Positions 48,289-57,386 of a stretch of 64,000 bases of DNA are shown here, in pieces. The stretch is taken from contig CANKZU010000009.1 of NCBI GenBank assembly GCA_947488615.1, positions 1 through 64,000 on the forward strand. The letters run 5' to 3'. The notes beneath the pieces are model-generated. The model ran no database searches. It saw only the letters and a program-made list of their open reading frames with translations, and was not told where the DNA came from. A program made the position numbers and the translations under genes. The DNA is from an uncultured Aurantimonas sp. (GTDB lineage Bacteria; Pseudomonadota; Alphaproteobacteria; Rhizobiales; Rhizobiaceae). Numbering within the stretch: the first letter of the stretch is position 1; each line of letters begins with the position of its first letter.

Positions 48289-48968
48289 TCCTGCAGCTCC
48301 CGCGACCAGTTGATGGCATGGACGTAGATGCCGAGCGGGTTCTTGCGCAGCCGCTCGGTGGTGCGAGGGGGCTGCACCGAAATGGTCAAGATCGCCGTCC
48401 AGCGCTCGGTCGCGGCCAGACTGCCGTCGCGATAGCGCCGCTCGGTCCAGGCGATGCGGAAACTGTCGGGCGAGGCGCGGATCACGCTGGAGACATCGAC
48501 CGAGACCTGCATCTCGCCGACCTTCTCGAAGGGATCGTTGGCGCGCGCGTAATCGTTCAGCGCCATCGCGCCGCGATCGGTGGTGAAGTCGTAGGCCCTG
48601 AGCCAGTTCTGGCGTACGACGATCGGATCGGCGGCGATCGAGCGGACGTGTTCGATGAAGCGTGCCAGATGGAACGCGATCTGCGGATCGGTCGGGCGGT
48701 AATCGGCCGTTGCCGGTGCGACCGTACGCGCCTCGCCGAGTGCGTCGACCTCGACCACCCAGGGGACGATCGTGCCGCGTGCCGATTGCCAGACGAGACC
48801 GGCCGCGAGACCTGTGGCGAGCAGCAACGCCCCGAAGGCCATAAACCGCCAGTTCTTCGCCTGGACGCGGGCCGAGCCGATGCGTTCGTCCCAGACCTGC
48901 GCGGCCTTCTGATAGGGTGTCTCAGGTTCGGGGGTCTTGCCGTAATGGAGGGTAGGTCGCTTGAACAT
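48285..48968 (-). CDS. trbF: TrbF (VirB8-like) mating-pore protein
   Basis: 227-residue VirB8/TrbF homologue, an inner-membrane assembly factor of the transfer apparatus. It has a short cytoplasmic tail with the family start FKRPTLHYGKTPEPETPYQK, one membrane helix (FMAFGALLLATGLAAGLVW) and a periplasmic VirB8 domain (IHFARF-like FHLARFIEHVRSIAADPIVV). The ATG at 48968 overlaps the last base of trbL; upstream readings of this frame are shadows of trbL. Confidence 0.95.
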   Translation of the reverse strand: MFKRPTLHYGKTPEPETPYQKAAQVWDERIGSARVQAKNWRFMAFGALLLATGLAAGLVWQSARGTIVPWVVEVDALGEARTVAPATADYRPTDPQIAFHLARFIEHVRSIAADPIVVRQNWLRAYDFTTDRGAMALNDYARANDPFEKVGEMQVSVDVSSVIRASPDSFRIAWTERRYRDGSLAATERWTAILTISVQPPRTTERLRKNPLGIYVHAINWSRELQE

Positions 48969-50281
48969 TATCGGTCGCTTTCGGAAAGAATGATGGACGC
49001 GCCGCCGCCATGGTTGTCGCCGGAGCGGACGGCATGGGCGGCTGCGGTCGTGCCGTGGTGGAGGGATTGGGAGCGCTTCATGCGCTTGGCCCAGGCGGGC
49101 GGACCGGACTGGGGCGCGCTGGAAACGTCGGCCGAACCGCCGGTGATCGTGCCGCCGCTTGCTTCGATGGCGGTGCGAGCGCCGCTGCGGGCACTGTCGC
49201 GCATGGCGCCTGCGGCACGTTTGAGCGGACTGGTAGCCACACCGGCCCCGGCGCGGGCGACACCGCCGAGGCCACCGGCGACACCGGCCGCCCCGCTCTT
49301 GCCGGCCGATCCGAGGCTGTAGGCGGCGGAGGTTCCGCCGGTCATGGCCGCACCGCCGCGTGCGCCGGCTGCGACACCTTTGAGAGCCGCACCGCCCGCC
49401 ATCCCCGTTCCGGCCACGGCCGCGGCGGTCACGCCCGCGGCCGCGACACCCGTACCGATGGCCGCGCCCGCGCCGAGCTGCGGTCCACCGGAGATCAAGC
49501 CGTTGGCGATGCCAGGGCCGAAGATTCCGAGACCGAGTAGCGACAGCGCGGCGAGTACGATTGCCATGACGTCCTCGATATTGGGTTGCTCGCCACCGAA
49601 GCCGGCGGTGAATTCGGCGAACAAGGTCGAACCGATGCCGATGATGACGGCGAGGACGAGGATCTTGACGCCGGAGGAGACGACGTTGCCGAGCACCCGC
49701 TCGGCAAGGAAGGCGGTCTTGCCGAAGAGGCCGAACGGGATCAGCAAGAAGCCCGCCAGCGTCGTCAGCTTGAACTCGATCAGTGTGATGAAGAGCTGGA
49801 TGGCGAGGATGAAGAAGGCGAGCAGCACCATCGCCCAGGCGAACATCAGCACGATGATCTGGATGAAGTTCTCGAAAAACGAAATGTAGCCCATCAGATC
49901 GGAAATGGATTCGAGGATCGGACGACCGGCGTCGAGTCCGACCTGGGCAACACGGCCGGGGCGTAGGAGATCGGCGGTGGTGAAACCGGTGCCGGTGGCC
50001 TGCAGACCCAGGCCCGCGAAACTCTCGAATACGATGCGGGCGAGCGTGTTCCAGTTGGAGATGATGTAGGCGAAGATGCCGATGAAGAGCGTCTTCTTCA
50101 CGAGCCGGGCGAGGATGTCGTCGTCGGCGCCCCACGCCCAGAACAGTGCGGCCAGTGTCACGTCGATGACGATCAGCGTGGTCGCCAGGAACGCGACCTC
50201 GCCGCCAAGCAGACCGAAGCCTGAATCGATGTAGCGGGTGAAGACCTCGAGGAAGCGGTCGATGACGCCGGTGCCGCCCAT
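48968..50281 (-). CDS. trbL: TrbL (VirB6-like) polytopic mating-pore protein
   Basis: 437-residue inner-membrane protein with at least six hydrophobic segments in its first 260 residues and the TrbL hallmark FIQIIVLMFAWAMVLLAFF. The C-terminal third is a glycine/alanine-rich, poorly ordered tail (GAGAAIGTGVAAAGVTAAAV and similar) typical of TrbL. It forms part of the translocation channel. It ends 1 bp into trbF and starts 3 bp after the trbK-type gene. Confidence 0.95.
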   Translation of the reverse strand: MGGTGVIDRFLEVFTRYIDSGFGLLGGEVAFLATTLIVIDVTLAALFWAWGADDDILARLVKKTLFIGIFAYIISNWNTLARIVFESFAGLGLQATGTGFTTADLLRPGRVAQVGLDAGRPILESISDLMGYISFFENFIQIIVLMFAWAMVLLAFFILAIQLFITLIEFKLTTLAGFLLIPFGLFGKTAFLAERVLGNVVSSGVKILVLAVIIGIGSTLFAEFTAGFGGEQPNIEDVMAIVLAALSLLGLGIFGPGIANGLISGGPQLGAGAAIGTGVAAAGVTAAAVAGTGMAGGAALKGVAAGARGGAAMTGGTSAAYSLGSAGKSGAAGVAGGLGGVARAGAGVATSPLKRAAGAMRDSARSGARTAIEASGGTITGGSADVSSAPQSGPPAWAKRMKRSQSLHHGTTAAAHAVRSGDNHGGGASIILSESDR

Positions 50282-50284
50282 GGC

Positions 50285-50548
50285 TTACTCGCTCCTCTCC
50301 GGATCGGTGTTGAGGAAGCGGCGGCGCCTTTCGGCCCAGGCATCGACACAGGAGGGCTCGTCAAGCGCCGCCTCGCCGAGCGCCTGACAACGTCGGAGCT
50401 CGGCGCGAGCCGGTTCTTGCCCAACGCCCGCTGCTGGCCGGGCGGCGCGCACCTCTTCCCCCTGCCGGCCCAGCTCGATGATCGCGACGACTACCGCGAC
50501 AGCCAAGAAGACGGCGGCCGCCAGCCGGGCGAGGACCGTCCCCTCCAT
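50285..50548 (-). CDS. trbK: TrbK-like entry-exclusion protein (TrbK-alt)
   Basis: 87-residue protein with one N-terminal hydrophobic helix (LARLAAAVFLAVAVVVAIIE) and a charged tail holding two cysteines (ELRRCQALGEAALDEPSC). It fits the alternative TrbK family found between trbJ and trbL in these elements, thought to block redundant entry of the same element. It lacks the lipobox of classical RP4 TrbK, so the role rests on position and family pattern. Confidence 0.8.
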   Translation of the reverse strand: MEGTVLARLAAAVFLAVAVVVAIIELGRQGEEVRAARPAAGVGQEPARAELRRCQALGEAALDEPSCVDAWAERRRRFLNTDPERSE

Positions 50549-50550
50549 CG

Positions 50551-51312
50551 TCAGCCTCCGTTCGGGAACATCTCGGCATTGCCGGGCCGATAGCCCTCGC
50601 CGGGTTCGAGGAAGCGGCGGCGCTGTTCCCGCGCCTGCTCCTGCGCAGCAGCCCTTTGTGCCGCTTCGAGGTTCTGTGCCCGTCCCTGTGCGGCGATCAC
50701 GGCGGTAAGATCCGAAATCTGCTGGGCCTGGAGCGCGAGAAGCTGATTGCCGGCCTGGGTCGCCTGCAACGCGCCCGTGGCGGATTGGCTGGCGCCGACA
50801 AGGGCCGACATCTGCGCGCGGTTGGTGTCGATATTGCCGACGACGCCGGCCTGCACGCGCATCGCGTCCTGCAATCCGGCCACGGTATTCTGCCAGCGGT
50901 CCTTGGCGCCGTCGATCAGCGCCTGGTCGGAGGCAGTCATCGACGCGTTGCCATAACTCGTCTCGAAGGCGCGGTCGATCTGCTGGACGTCGTAGGCGAT
51001 CCGCTGGGCTTCACTCAGAAGCTGCTGGGTGCGCGCGACGGACTGCTGCAATTGCTGAAGTGACGAGTGGGGCAAGCTGGCGAGATTGCGTGCCTGATTG
51101 ATCAGCATCTGCGCTTGGTTCTGCAGAGACGTAATCTGGTTGTTGATCTGCTCGAGCGCGCGGGCGGCCTGGATCACGTTTTGCGCATAGTTGCTCGGGT
51201 CGTAGACGATACGCCAGGCATGCGCAGGTTCGGTCAGGATCGGCGAGATCGCGACCGGTGCTGCCAGCATGAGTGCTGCACCGAGTCGGAGCGGAATGGA
51301 TTTACGGATCAT
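50551..51312 (-). CDS. trbJ: TrbJ (VirB5-like) pilus-associated protein
   Basis: 253 residues with a signal peptide (LGAALMLAAPVAISPILTEP, then AHA) and a long alpha-helical VirB5-like body (WRIVYDPSNYAQNVIQAARA, then QQLQQSVARTQQLLSEAQRI). It is a minor pilus or pilus-tip component in the periplasm. It overlaps trbE by 4 bp and is followed 2 bp later by the trbK-type gene. Confidence 0.94.
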   Translation of the reverse strand: MIRKSIPLRLGAALMLAAPVAISPILTEPAHAWRIVYDPSNYAQNVIQAARALEQINNQITSLQNQAQMLINQARNLASLPHSSLQQLQQSVARTQQLLSEAQRIAYDVQQIDRAFETSYGNASMTASDQALIDGAKDRWQNTVAGLQDAMRVQAGVVGNIDTNRAQMSALVGASQSATGALQATQAGNQLLALQAQQISDLTAVIAAQGRAQNLEAAQRAAAQEQAREQRRRFLEPGEGYRPGNAEMFPNGG

Positions 51313-53837
51313 GACGAAGTCTCCTCGATATCGTGGGTTGGGGGTTCCGACCCGGAGTCCGGGCCGGACTGCTCGTCAGGCGCCTCTTGCCTGGTGAGAT
51401 TGGGAAGATCGGCAATGAGATCGACGGCCCAGGCGACGCCGCGTTCACGGAGCCACGCTGCCGCGAAGTCCTCGCGTCCGCCCTCATCCAAAATGCGTGC
51501 GATTGCCGCCTGGTCGGTCTTTGCCGAAGTCGCGGTGAAGGCGAGCGCCACCTCGCCGAGACCGAGCTCGAAGAGCCGGTTGCCGCGTCGCGACTGACAG
51601 TAATAGTCGCGCTTCGGCGTTGCGCGGGCGAGGATCTCGATTTGCCGGTCGTTCAGCCCGAAGCGCCGATAGATGGCGGTGATCTGCGGCTCGATGGCGC
51701 GTTCGTTCGGCAGGAACAGGCGTGTCGGACAGCTCTCGATGATCGCGGGCGCGATGGCGCTGCCGTCGATGTCCGAGAGAGACTGGGTGGCGAAGACGAC
51801 GCTGGCGTTCTTCTTGCGCAGCGTCTTCAGCCATTCGCGTAGTTGCCCGGCGAAGCCTTCATCGTGGAGCGCGAGCCACCCCTCGTCGATAATCAGCAGC
51901 GTCGGTGATCCGTCGAGTTGCTCCTCGATGCGGTGAAAGAGATAGGCGAGCACGGCAGGCGCCGCGCCGGTGCCGATCAGACCCTCGGTCTCGAAGGCCT
52001 GGACGCGCTCACGCCCAAGATGCTCGGCCTCTGCGTCGAGCAGGCGGCCGAACGGTCCGCCGACGCAATAGGGCTGTAAGGCGCGCTTCAAATCCTGCGA
52101 TTGCAGCAGCACTGAGAGGCCGGTGAGCGTGCGCTCTTCAACCGGCGCGGAGGCGAGCGACGACTGCGCCGACCAGAGATGATCCTTCACCTCCGGTGTG
52201 ACCATCACGCCTTCGCGGGCCAGGATGGCGGCGATCCAGCCTGCGGCCCAGCTTCGCGTCGCGGCATCGTCGATGCGGGCGAGCGGCTGCAGGGCAACCG
52301 GTTCGGCAACGTCGTCCGATAGTGAACCACCGAGATCGTGCCAATCGCCGCCCATGGCGAGCGCGGCGGCGCGGATCGAGCCTCCGAAGTCGAAAGCGAA
52401 GACCTGGGACTTTTTGTATCGGCGGAACTGCAGGGCCATGAGCGCAAGCAGCACCGATTTGCCCGCGCCGGTCGGACCGACGACGAGCGTGTGGCCGACA
52501 TCGCCGACATGGAGGGAAAACCGGAACGGGGTGGAGCCTTCGGTCTGGCCGAAGAGCAGTGGGGGCGCTGCGAAATGCCCATCTTTGCTTGGACCTCCCC
52601 GTTCCGGCCCCGCCCAGACCGCTGAAAGCGGGATCATATGGGCGAGATTGAGCGTCGAGACCGGCGGCTGGCGGACATTGGCGTAGACCTGCCCGGGCAG
52701 GCTGCCGAGCCACGCCTCGACCGCGTTGACCGTCTCGGCGATGCAGGTGAAATCGCGGCCCTGGATGACCTTCTCGACGAGCCGCAGCTTCTCGTCGGCG
52801 ATACGCGGGTCGGCATCCCACACCGCCACGGTTGCGGTGACATAAGCCTCGCCGATCAGGTCCGAGCCGAGCTCCTGCAGTGCTGCGTCGGCGTCCATCG
52901 CCTTGTTGTGCGCGTCGCTGTCGAGCAGGGCCGACGTCTCGTTGGTCATGATCTCTTTCAGGATCGTGGCGATCGACTTGCGCTTGGCGAACCATTGGCG
53001 CCGGATTCTCGTCAGCAGTCGCGTCGCATCGGTCTTGTCGAGCATGATGGCCCGCGTCGACCAGCGATAGGGGAAGGCGAGCCGGTTGAGATCGTCGAGG
53101 ATGCCGGGGGTCGTTACGCTCGGAAAGCCGGTGATCGTTAGGATACGCAGATGCGCATCGCCCAGCATCGGCTCCAGCCCGGCGGTCAGCGGCTGATCGG
53201 CGAGCAGCGCGTCGAGATGCATCGGCACCTCGGGCACCCTCACGTGCTGGACCTTGGTCGAGATGGTGGAATGCAGATAGGTGAGCGTCTCGCCATCATC
53301 GAGCCAGGCGCATTCGGGCATGAAGCTCTCGATGAGCTGCAAAACGCGGTCGCTGCGGTCGACGAAGCCAGCCAGGGTCTCGCAGCCATCGGCCCCGGCG
53401 GCACGCTCGCGGCCTTCATACAGAAACCGCTCGGCGCGTGCAGCGTCCTCGACCGGCGGCAGGAACAGCAGGGTCAGGAAATAGCGGGACTCGAAATGGA
53501 CACCCTCTTCCTCGAACTGCGCCCTGCGTTCGGCATCGACCAGCGCCGAGGCGGCATCGGGAAAACGGCTTTCGGGATAGGAGGCGGCGGGTACCCGCTG
53601 CGCTTCGACGAACACCGCCCAGCCCGACCCGAGCCGACGCAGCGCGTTGTTGATACGGCCCGCGACCGCGACCAGTTCGGCCGGCACGGCGCTGTCGAGA
53701 TCGGGACCGCGGAATCGTGCGGTGCGCTGGAACGAGCCATCCTTGTTGAGCACGACGCCCTCTCCGGCGAGCGCCGCCCAGGGCAGGAAGTCGGAGAGGT
53801 GCTTCGCGTTGCGGCGATATTCGACGAGGTTCATCAT
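51309..53837 (-). CDS. trbE: TrbE (VirB4-like) ATPase
   Basis: 842-residue conjugation ATPase of the VirB4/CagE/TrbE family that powers pilus assembly. Walker A is VVGPTGAGKSVLL, Walker B is TLLIIDEGWLALHDE, and a later FATQSLSDI motif matches the family. Two adjacent ATG codons (53837, 53834; MMNLVEYRRNAKHLSDFLPW) begin it just after the trbD stop. The frame's extra upstream part lies within trbD and is a shadow. Confidence 0.96.
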   Translation of the reverse strand: MMNLVEYRRNAKHLSDFLPWAALAGEGVVLNKDGSFQRTARFRGPDLDSAVPAELVAVAGRINNALRRLGSGWAVFVEAQRVPAASYPESRFPDAASALVDAERRAQFEEEGVHFESRYFLTLLFLPPVEDAARAERFLYEGRERAAGADGCETLAGFVDRSDRVLQLIESFMPECAWLDDGETLTYLHSTISTKVQHVRVPEVPMHLDALLADQPLTAGLEPMLGDAHLRILTITGFPSVTTPGILDDLNRLAFPYRWSTRAIMLDKTDATRLLTRIRRQWFAKRKSIATILKEIMTNETSALLDSDAHNKAMDADAALQELGSDLIGEAYVTATVAVWDADPRIADEKLRLVEKVIQGRDFTCIAETVNAVEAWLGSLPGQVYANVRQPPVSTLNLAHMIPLSAVWAGPERGGPSKDGHFAAPPLLFGQTEGSTPFRFSLHVGDVGHTLVVGPTGAGKSVLLALMALQFRRYKKSQVFAFDFGGSIRAAALAMGGDWHDLGGSLSDDVAEPVALQPLARIDDAATRSWAAGWIAAILAREGVMVTPEVKDHLWSAQSSLASAPVEERTLTGLSVLLQSQDLKRALQPYCVGGPFGRLLDAEAEHLGRERVQAFETEGLIGTGAAPAVLAYLFHRIEEQLDGSPTLLIIDEGWLALHDEGFAGQLREWLKTLRKKNASVVFATQSLSDIDGSAIAPAIIESCPTRLFLPNERAIEPQITAIYRRFGLNDRQIEILARATPKRDYYCQSRRGNRLFELGLGEVALAFTATSAKTDQAAIARILDEGGREDFAAAWLRERGVAWAVDLIADLPNLTRQEAPDEQSGPDSGSEPPTHDIEETSS

Positions 53838-53841
53838 CCGA

Positions 53842-54111
53842 TCACACTCCGAGATGGCCGGGAATGCGGACATGGCGGCGCACGACATCGACGAAGAGCG
53901 GATCGCGTTTGGCCGCCCACACCGCCGCGAAATGCCCGATCGCCCAGATCAGGATACCGACCAGCCAGAGCCGCAGGCCAAGGCCCACGGCCGCTGCAAG
54001 CGTGCCGTTGGCGATCGCGACCGCACGCGGCGCACCGCCGAGCAGGATCGGTTCGGTGAGCGCGCGGTGCACGGGGATCGTGAAACCGGCGACGGGATCG
54101 GATTCGCTCAT
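53842..54111 (-). CDS. trbD: TrbD (VirB3-like) mating-pore protein
   Basis: 89-residue VirB3/TrbD homologue with two close hydrophobic segments (AVAIANGTLAAAVGLGLRLW, LVGILIWAIGHFAAVWAAKR). The N-terminal part (GFTIPVHRALTEPILLGGAP) is the conserved VirB3 start. It ends 4 bp before trbE and overlaps trbC by one base. Its likely function is pilus-assembly support together with TrbE. Confidence 0.94.
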   Translation of the reverse strand: MSESDPVAGFTIPVHRALTEPILLGGAPRAVAIANGTLAAAVGLGLRLWLVGILIWAIGHFAAVWAAKRDPLFVDVVRRHVRIPGHLGV

Positions 54112-54443
54112 CAGATCACCGCTCCGCCGCCGAAGGAGAAGAAGGAGAGGAAGAAGCTCGATGCGGCAAAGGCGATCGACAGACCGAAAACGATCTGGAT
54201 CAGCCGCCGCGCCCCGCCTGAGGTATCGCCGAAGGCGAGCGTCAAGCCGGTGATGATGATGATCATGACGGCGATGATTTTGGCGACCGGTCCCTCCATC
54301 GAATCCAGGATCGCCTGCAGCGGCGCCTCCCAGGGCATCGACGAGCCCGCTGCATGCGCGGTGTTCGCGAAGGACAGCGAGATAACTGCCGCGACGCACA
54401 GCGCCTCGACGGATCGGCGTAGTGGCTGAGCGGTCTGAATCAT
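54111..54443 (-). CDS. trbC: TrbC (VirB2-like) major pilin
   Basis: 110-residue prepilin of the VirB2/TrbC type with a long signal peptide ending ANTAHA, and two hydrophobic stretches (AKIIAVMIIIITGLTLAFGD, LIQIVFGLSIAFAASSFFLS). TrbC pilins are processed and, in RP4, cyclised by the TraF peptidase, a homologue of which is encoded at 63007-63552. It overlaps trbB by 4 bp. Confidence 0.93.
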   Translation of the reverse strand: MIQTAQPLRRSVEALCVAAVISLSFANTAHAAGSSMPWEAPLQAILDSMEGPVAKIIAVMIIIITGLTLAFGDTSGGARRLIQIVFGLSIAFAASSFFLSFFSFGGGAVI

Positions 54444-55423
54444 TTAGACGTTCCTTCCGGATTTTGGTTCGTGGATGTGAGGCGGTAGTCGCCGTCGGGG
54501 TCGAGGCCTTCGATTCGGGCGAGTTCGGACAGGCGCCGAGCCGCGCCACGGCCGGACAGGACGGCGACGAGATCGATGGTCTCGGCGATCAGCGCGCGCG
54601 GGACGGTGACCACAACTTCCTGGATGAGTTGCTCCATCCGCCGGAGCGCACCGAGCGCGGTGCCGGCATGGATCGTCCCGATGCCGCCCGGATGGCCGGT
54701 GCCCCACGCCTTTAGGAGATCGAGCGCTTCGGAGCCGCGCACCTCGCCGATCGGAATGCGATCCGGGCGCAGGCGCAGCGACGAACGCACCAAATCGGAG
54801 AGCGAGGCGACGTTGTCCTTGGTGCGTAGCGCGACGAGGTTCGGCGCAGCGCATTGCAGCTCGCGCGTGTCCTCGATCAGGACGACGCGGTCGTCGGTTC
54901 TGGCGACTTCCGCAAGAAGCGCGTTGGTGAGCGTCGTCTTGCCGGTCGAGGTGCCTCCGGCGACAAGGATGTTGCGGCGCTCGGCAACCGCAGTGGACAG
55001 GGTCTTCGCCTGAACGCCCGACATGATGCCGGCATCGACGTAATCGGCGAGCGTGAAGACGGCGACCGCCGGCTTGCGGATCGCGAAGGTCGGCGCGGCG
55101 ACGATGGGAGGCAGCAGGCCCTCGAACCGCTCCCCCGTCTCGGGCAGTTCGGCAGATACGCGCGGACTGCCGGGATGGACCTCCGCGCCGACATGATGGG
55201 CAACCAGCCGAACGATGCGTTCGCCATCGGCGGGCGACAAATGGTCGTCAGTTGCCTGAAGCCCGTTTGACAGGAGGTCGATCCAGAGCCGCCCGTCGGG
55301 GTTGAGCATGACCTCGACGACCTGGGGGTCTTCCAGATATCCAGCGATCGCCGGACCTAGTGCGGTGCGCAGCATGCGGCTGCCGCGAATGATGGCCTCG
55401 GTGTGCTGGAATGAAGTGGTCAT
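54440..55423 (-). CDS. trbB: TrbB (VirB11-like) ATPase
   Basis: 327-residue hexameric secretion ATPase of the VirB11/TrbB family. Walker A is [16 protein letters not shown], the Asp box is [12 protein letters not shown], and the Walker B-type [20 protein letters not shown] includes the His-box region. It is the first gene of the trb operon. Immediately upstream is 262 bp without a gene, then a non-conjugation EamA gene; in related elements the traG-CopG genes usually lie here. Confidence 0.95.
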   Translation of the reverse strand: MTTSFQHTEAIIRGSRMLRTALGPAIAGYLEDPQVVEVMLNPDGRLWIDLLSNGLQATDDHLSPADGERIVRLVAHHVGAEVHPGSPRVSAELPETGERFEGLLPPIVAAPTFAIRKPAVAVFTLADYVDAGIMSGVQAKTLSTAVAERRNILVAGGTSTGKTTLTNALLAEVARTDDRVVLIEDTRELQCAAPNLVALRTKDNVASLSDLVRSSLRLRPDRIPIGEVRGSEALDLLKAWGTGHPGGIGTIHAGTALGALRRMEQLIQEVVVTVPRALIAETIDLVAVLSGRGAARRLSELARIEGLDPDGDYRLTSTNQNPEGTSK

Positions 55424-55685
55424 ATGCGTCCCCAACTTGATGGGGCGCGAAACGAGGGCCCCGGATCGGGGATGATTAAAAGAACCGCAAACTAGCGCGG
55501 CGCAACAGCGTCAAGGGCGTAGTAGTGGAATGGCGTGGAAATACAGGGAAACGGCGGAACGGCCAACCAGTAGGAGCCCGTTCGGCGATTGGGTTTTGCC
55601 TCCTGTCGACGTTCGAATGACTTGCGGCGAAGGGCGGGAACGAGCCCATCCGGCTCATTCGTCAGGGTGCGGCGAACTACCGGTT

Positions 55686-56639
55686 TCAGTCACCGTTCGC
55701 CGCCGGGACCGGCATCGGCGCGGGTTTGTGAACGGCCACGCCGATCATGACGAGGGCCACGCCCAGGACATCCAAAGCGCTCGGAATCTGACGCAGGACG
55801 ATCACGCCGATGATGGTGGCGGTCGCGGGCAGGAGGGCGAGCAGGAACGCAAAGCTGGCGCGTGGCAGACGGGCCATCGCGAGCTGATCGCAGACATAGG
55901 GGATGACGGACGAACAGATACCGACGCCAATCCCGGCCAGCACCAGCAAGGGCGCACCAAACGCGTCGAGGGTTTGCAGGAACCCGATGGGCATCACGAA
56001 AACGAAGGCTGCTGTCATGGCAGCGCCCAGGCGCTCCACGCCGCCTGATGCGCCACCTTCGGAAATCTTGTGTCCCAGGATGATGTAGAGGACGAACAGC
56101 GACCCGTTCAGGAGTGCCCAGAACAGGCCCAGAAGGTCGGACGTCAGGGCGGGTCCATCCGCCGCCAGTAGCGATGGCACGTCGATCAGTAGGGCCACGC
56201 CGCTGATGGCGAAGGCGAAGGCCAGATAGTTGCGCCCTGTGCGAAGGCCCCAGAGCGCGATCCCGATGGTGCCCACGAATTCGATGGCGGCGACGAGCGA
56301 AATCGGCAGCCGGTCAAGGGCCAGGTAGAAAGAGCTGTTCATCACGGCGAGGCACCCCCCAAGCGCCAGAAGAAGAAGTCGCTCGTGGGGCGATGACTTT
56401 TTGAAGGTGCGCCAAGGCTTCGTGATGGGAGCGAAGACCAGAGCGGCTGACGCGATGCGGAACCACGCGACACCAAGCACGCCGACGACAGGGAACAATA
56501 GGACTGCGAACGCTGGGCCGAGATAGTGGAAAACGGCGGAGACGCCGAACCATGCTTGAGGAGGAACGGCCTCGGACATGCGCGACATGGCTCCGGGGGC
56601 TTTGGCGAGAGCGGGGTTTACGGGGTCTTGATCTGTCAT
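55686..56639 (-). CDS. EamA/RhtA-type amino acid or metabolite exporter
   Basis: 317-residue inner-membrane protein with ten hydrophobic segments in two EamA repeats, e.g. AVLLFPVVGVLGVAWFRIAS and AAIEFVGTIGIALWGLRTGR. The pattern resembles RhtA-type threonine/homoserine exporters. It diverges from an Lrp/AsnC regulator, the classic arrangement for amino-acid exporters. The pair is wedged between trbB and the traG operon, so it is cargo. The start at 56639 (MTDQDPVNPALAK) or the internal MSRMSEAVPP (56588) are both possible. Confidence 0.88.
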   Translation of the reverse strand: MTDQDPVNPALAKAPGAMSRMSEAVPPQAWFGVSAVFHYLGPAFAVLLFPVVGVLGVAWFRIASAALVFAPITKPWRTFKKSSPHERLLLLALGGCLAVMNSSFYLALDRLPISLVAAIEFVGTIGIALWGLRTGRNYLAFAFAISGVALLIDVPSLLAADGPALTSDLLGLFWALLNGSLFVLYIILGHKISEGGASGGVERLGAAMTAAFVFVMPIGFLQTLDAFGAPLLVLAGIGVGICSSVIPYVCDQLAMARLPRASFAFLLALLPATATIIGVIVLRQIPSALDVLGVALVMIGVAVHKPAPMPVPAANGD

Positions 56640-56686
56640 GTATCTATAATGCAAGGTAGAAACAGGTTTTGATATGGAGATCAGAT

Positions 56687-57190
56687 ATGTCGATTAACGA
56701 AATGCGCTCAAGAAAGAAGGCAAGCACATCCGATAACCTTCGATTCGAGGAAACCGGCCTCGACAGCATCGACGCAGCCATTCTTCGTGAGCTTTGTGCG
56801 GATGCCCGCGTCCCCCGTGCCGAGTTGTCGCGCCGCGTTGGCCTGTCCGCACCGAGCGTGGCCGACCGTGTGAGGCGACTTGAGGATGTCGGCATCATCA
56901 CTGGATACGGCGCGCGCATCGACCCGGCCCGCCTTGGCTATGGCCTGACGATCCTGGTCCGTGCGCGCCCCTTGCCGGGTGAGATGAAGAACATGATCGA
57001 GGCGATCCGGGAGACGCCTCAGATTGTCGCTTGTGATCGTGTGTCCGGCGAGGATTGCTTCGTTGCCCGGGCGCATGTCCGTGGCGTGGCCGAGATGGAG
57101 GCTGTCATCGACCGGATCGTGCCCTTCGGTGCGACGAACTCGTCTATCGTTCAGTCTTCACCAGTCGAAGAGCGTTTGGTCGAACTCTGA
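56687..57190 (+). CDS. Lrp/AsnC-family transcriptional regulator
   Basis: 167 residues: an N-terminal helix-turn-helix (GLDSIDAAILRELCADARVP, then RAELSRRVGLSAPSVADRVR) and a RAM/AsnC ligand-binding domain (YGLTILVRARPLPGEMKNMI). Lrp proteins sense amino acids and control divergent transport genes; here the EamA exporter starts 47 bp away on the other strand. The start ATG 56687 (MSINEMRSRKKAST) was chosen over the frame start at 56669. Confidence 0.9.
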   Translation: MSINEMRSRKKASTSDNLRFEETGLDSIDAAILRELCADARVPRAELSRRVGLSAPSVADRVRRLEDVGIITGYGARIDPARLGYGLTILVRARPLPGEMKNMIEAIRETPQIVACDRVSGEDCFVARAHVRGVAEMEAVIDRIVPFGATNSSIVQSSPVEERLVEL

Positions 57191-57235
57191 GCTAACGCGA
57201 AAAGCCGACATTCAGCCAACGTCCGCTCCGTCCAG

Positions 57236-57363
57236 GATTTCGTTGAAAAAGTCGACTGAACGGCGCGCAGTATACCAGATATTGATTTTGCGGCCTCTCG
57301 GATCGCAGGTGTGGTAGCCGAAATTGACCGTCTTCGTGGCTTGCGGACTTTTTCAACGGAATC
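57236..57363. mobile_element. Small inverted-repeat element (MITE-like)
   Basis: A perfect 13-bp terminal inverted repeat, CGTTGAAAAAGTC (57241-57253) and GACTTTTTCAACG (57346-57358), bounds about 92 bp without a gene. With one mismatch the repeat extends to GATTYCGTTGAAAAAGTC, 18 bp on both sides. GTTGAAAAAGTC-like ends occur on several IS families. It lies just behind the Lrp gene, so it may be the remnant of the element that brought the EamA-Lrp pair, or an independent MITE. Confidence 0.6.
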
Positions 57364-57386
57364 TCCAGCAAAGCTGAACTCGGAAA

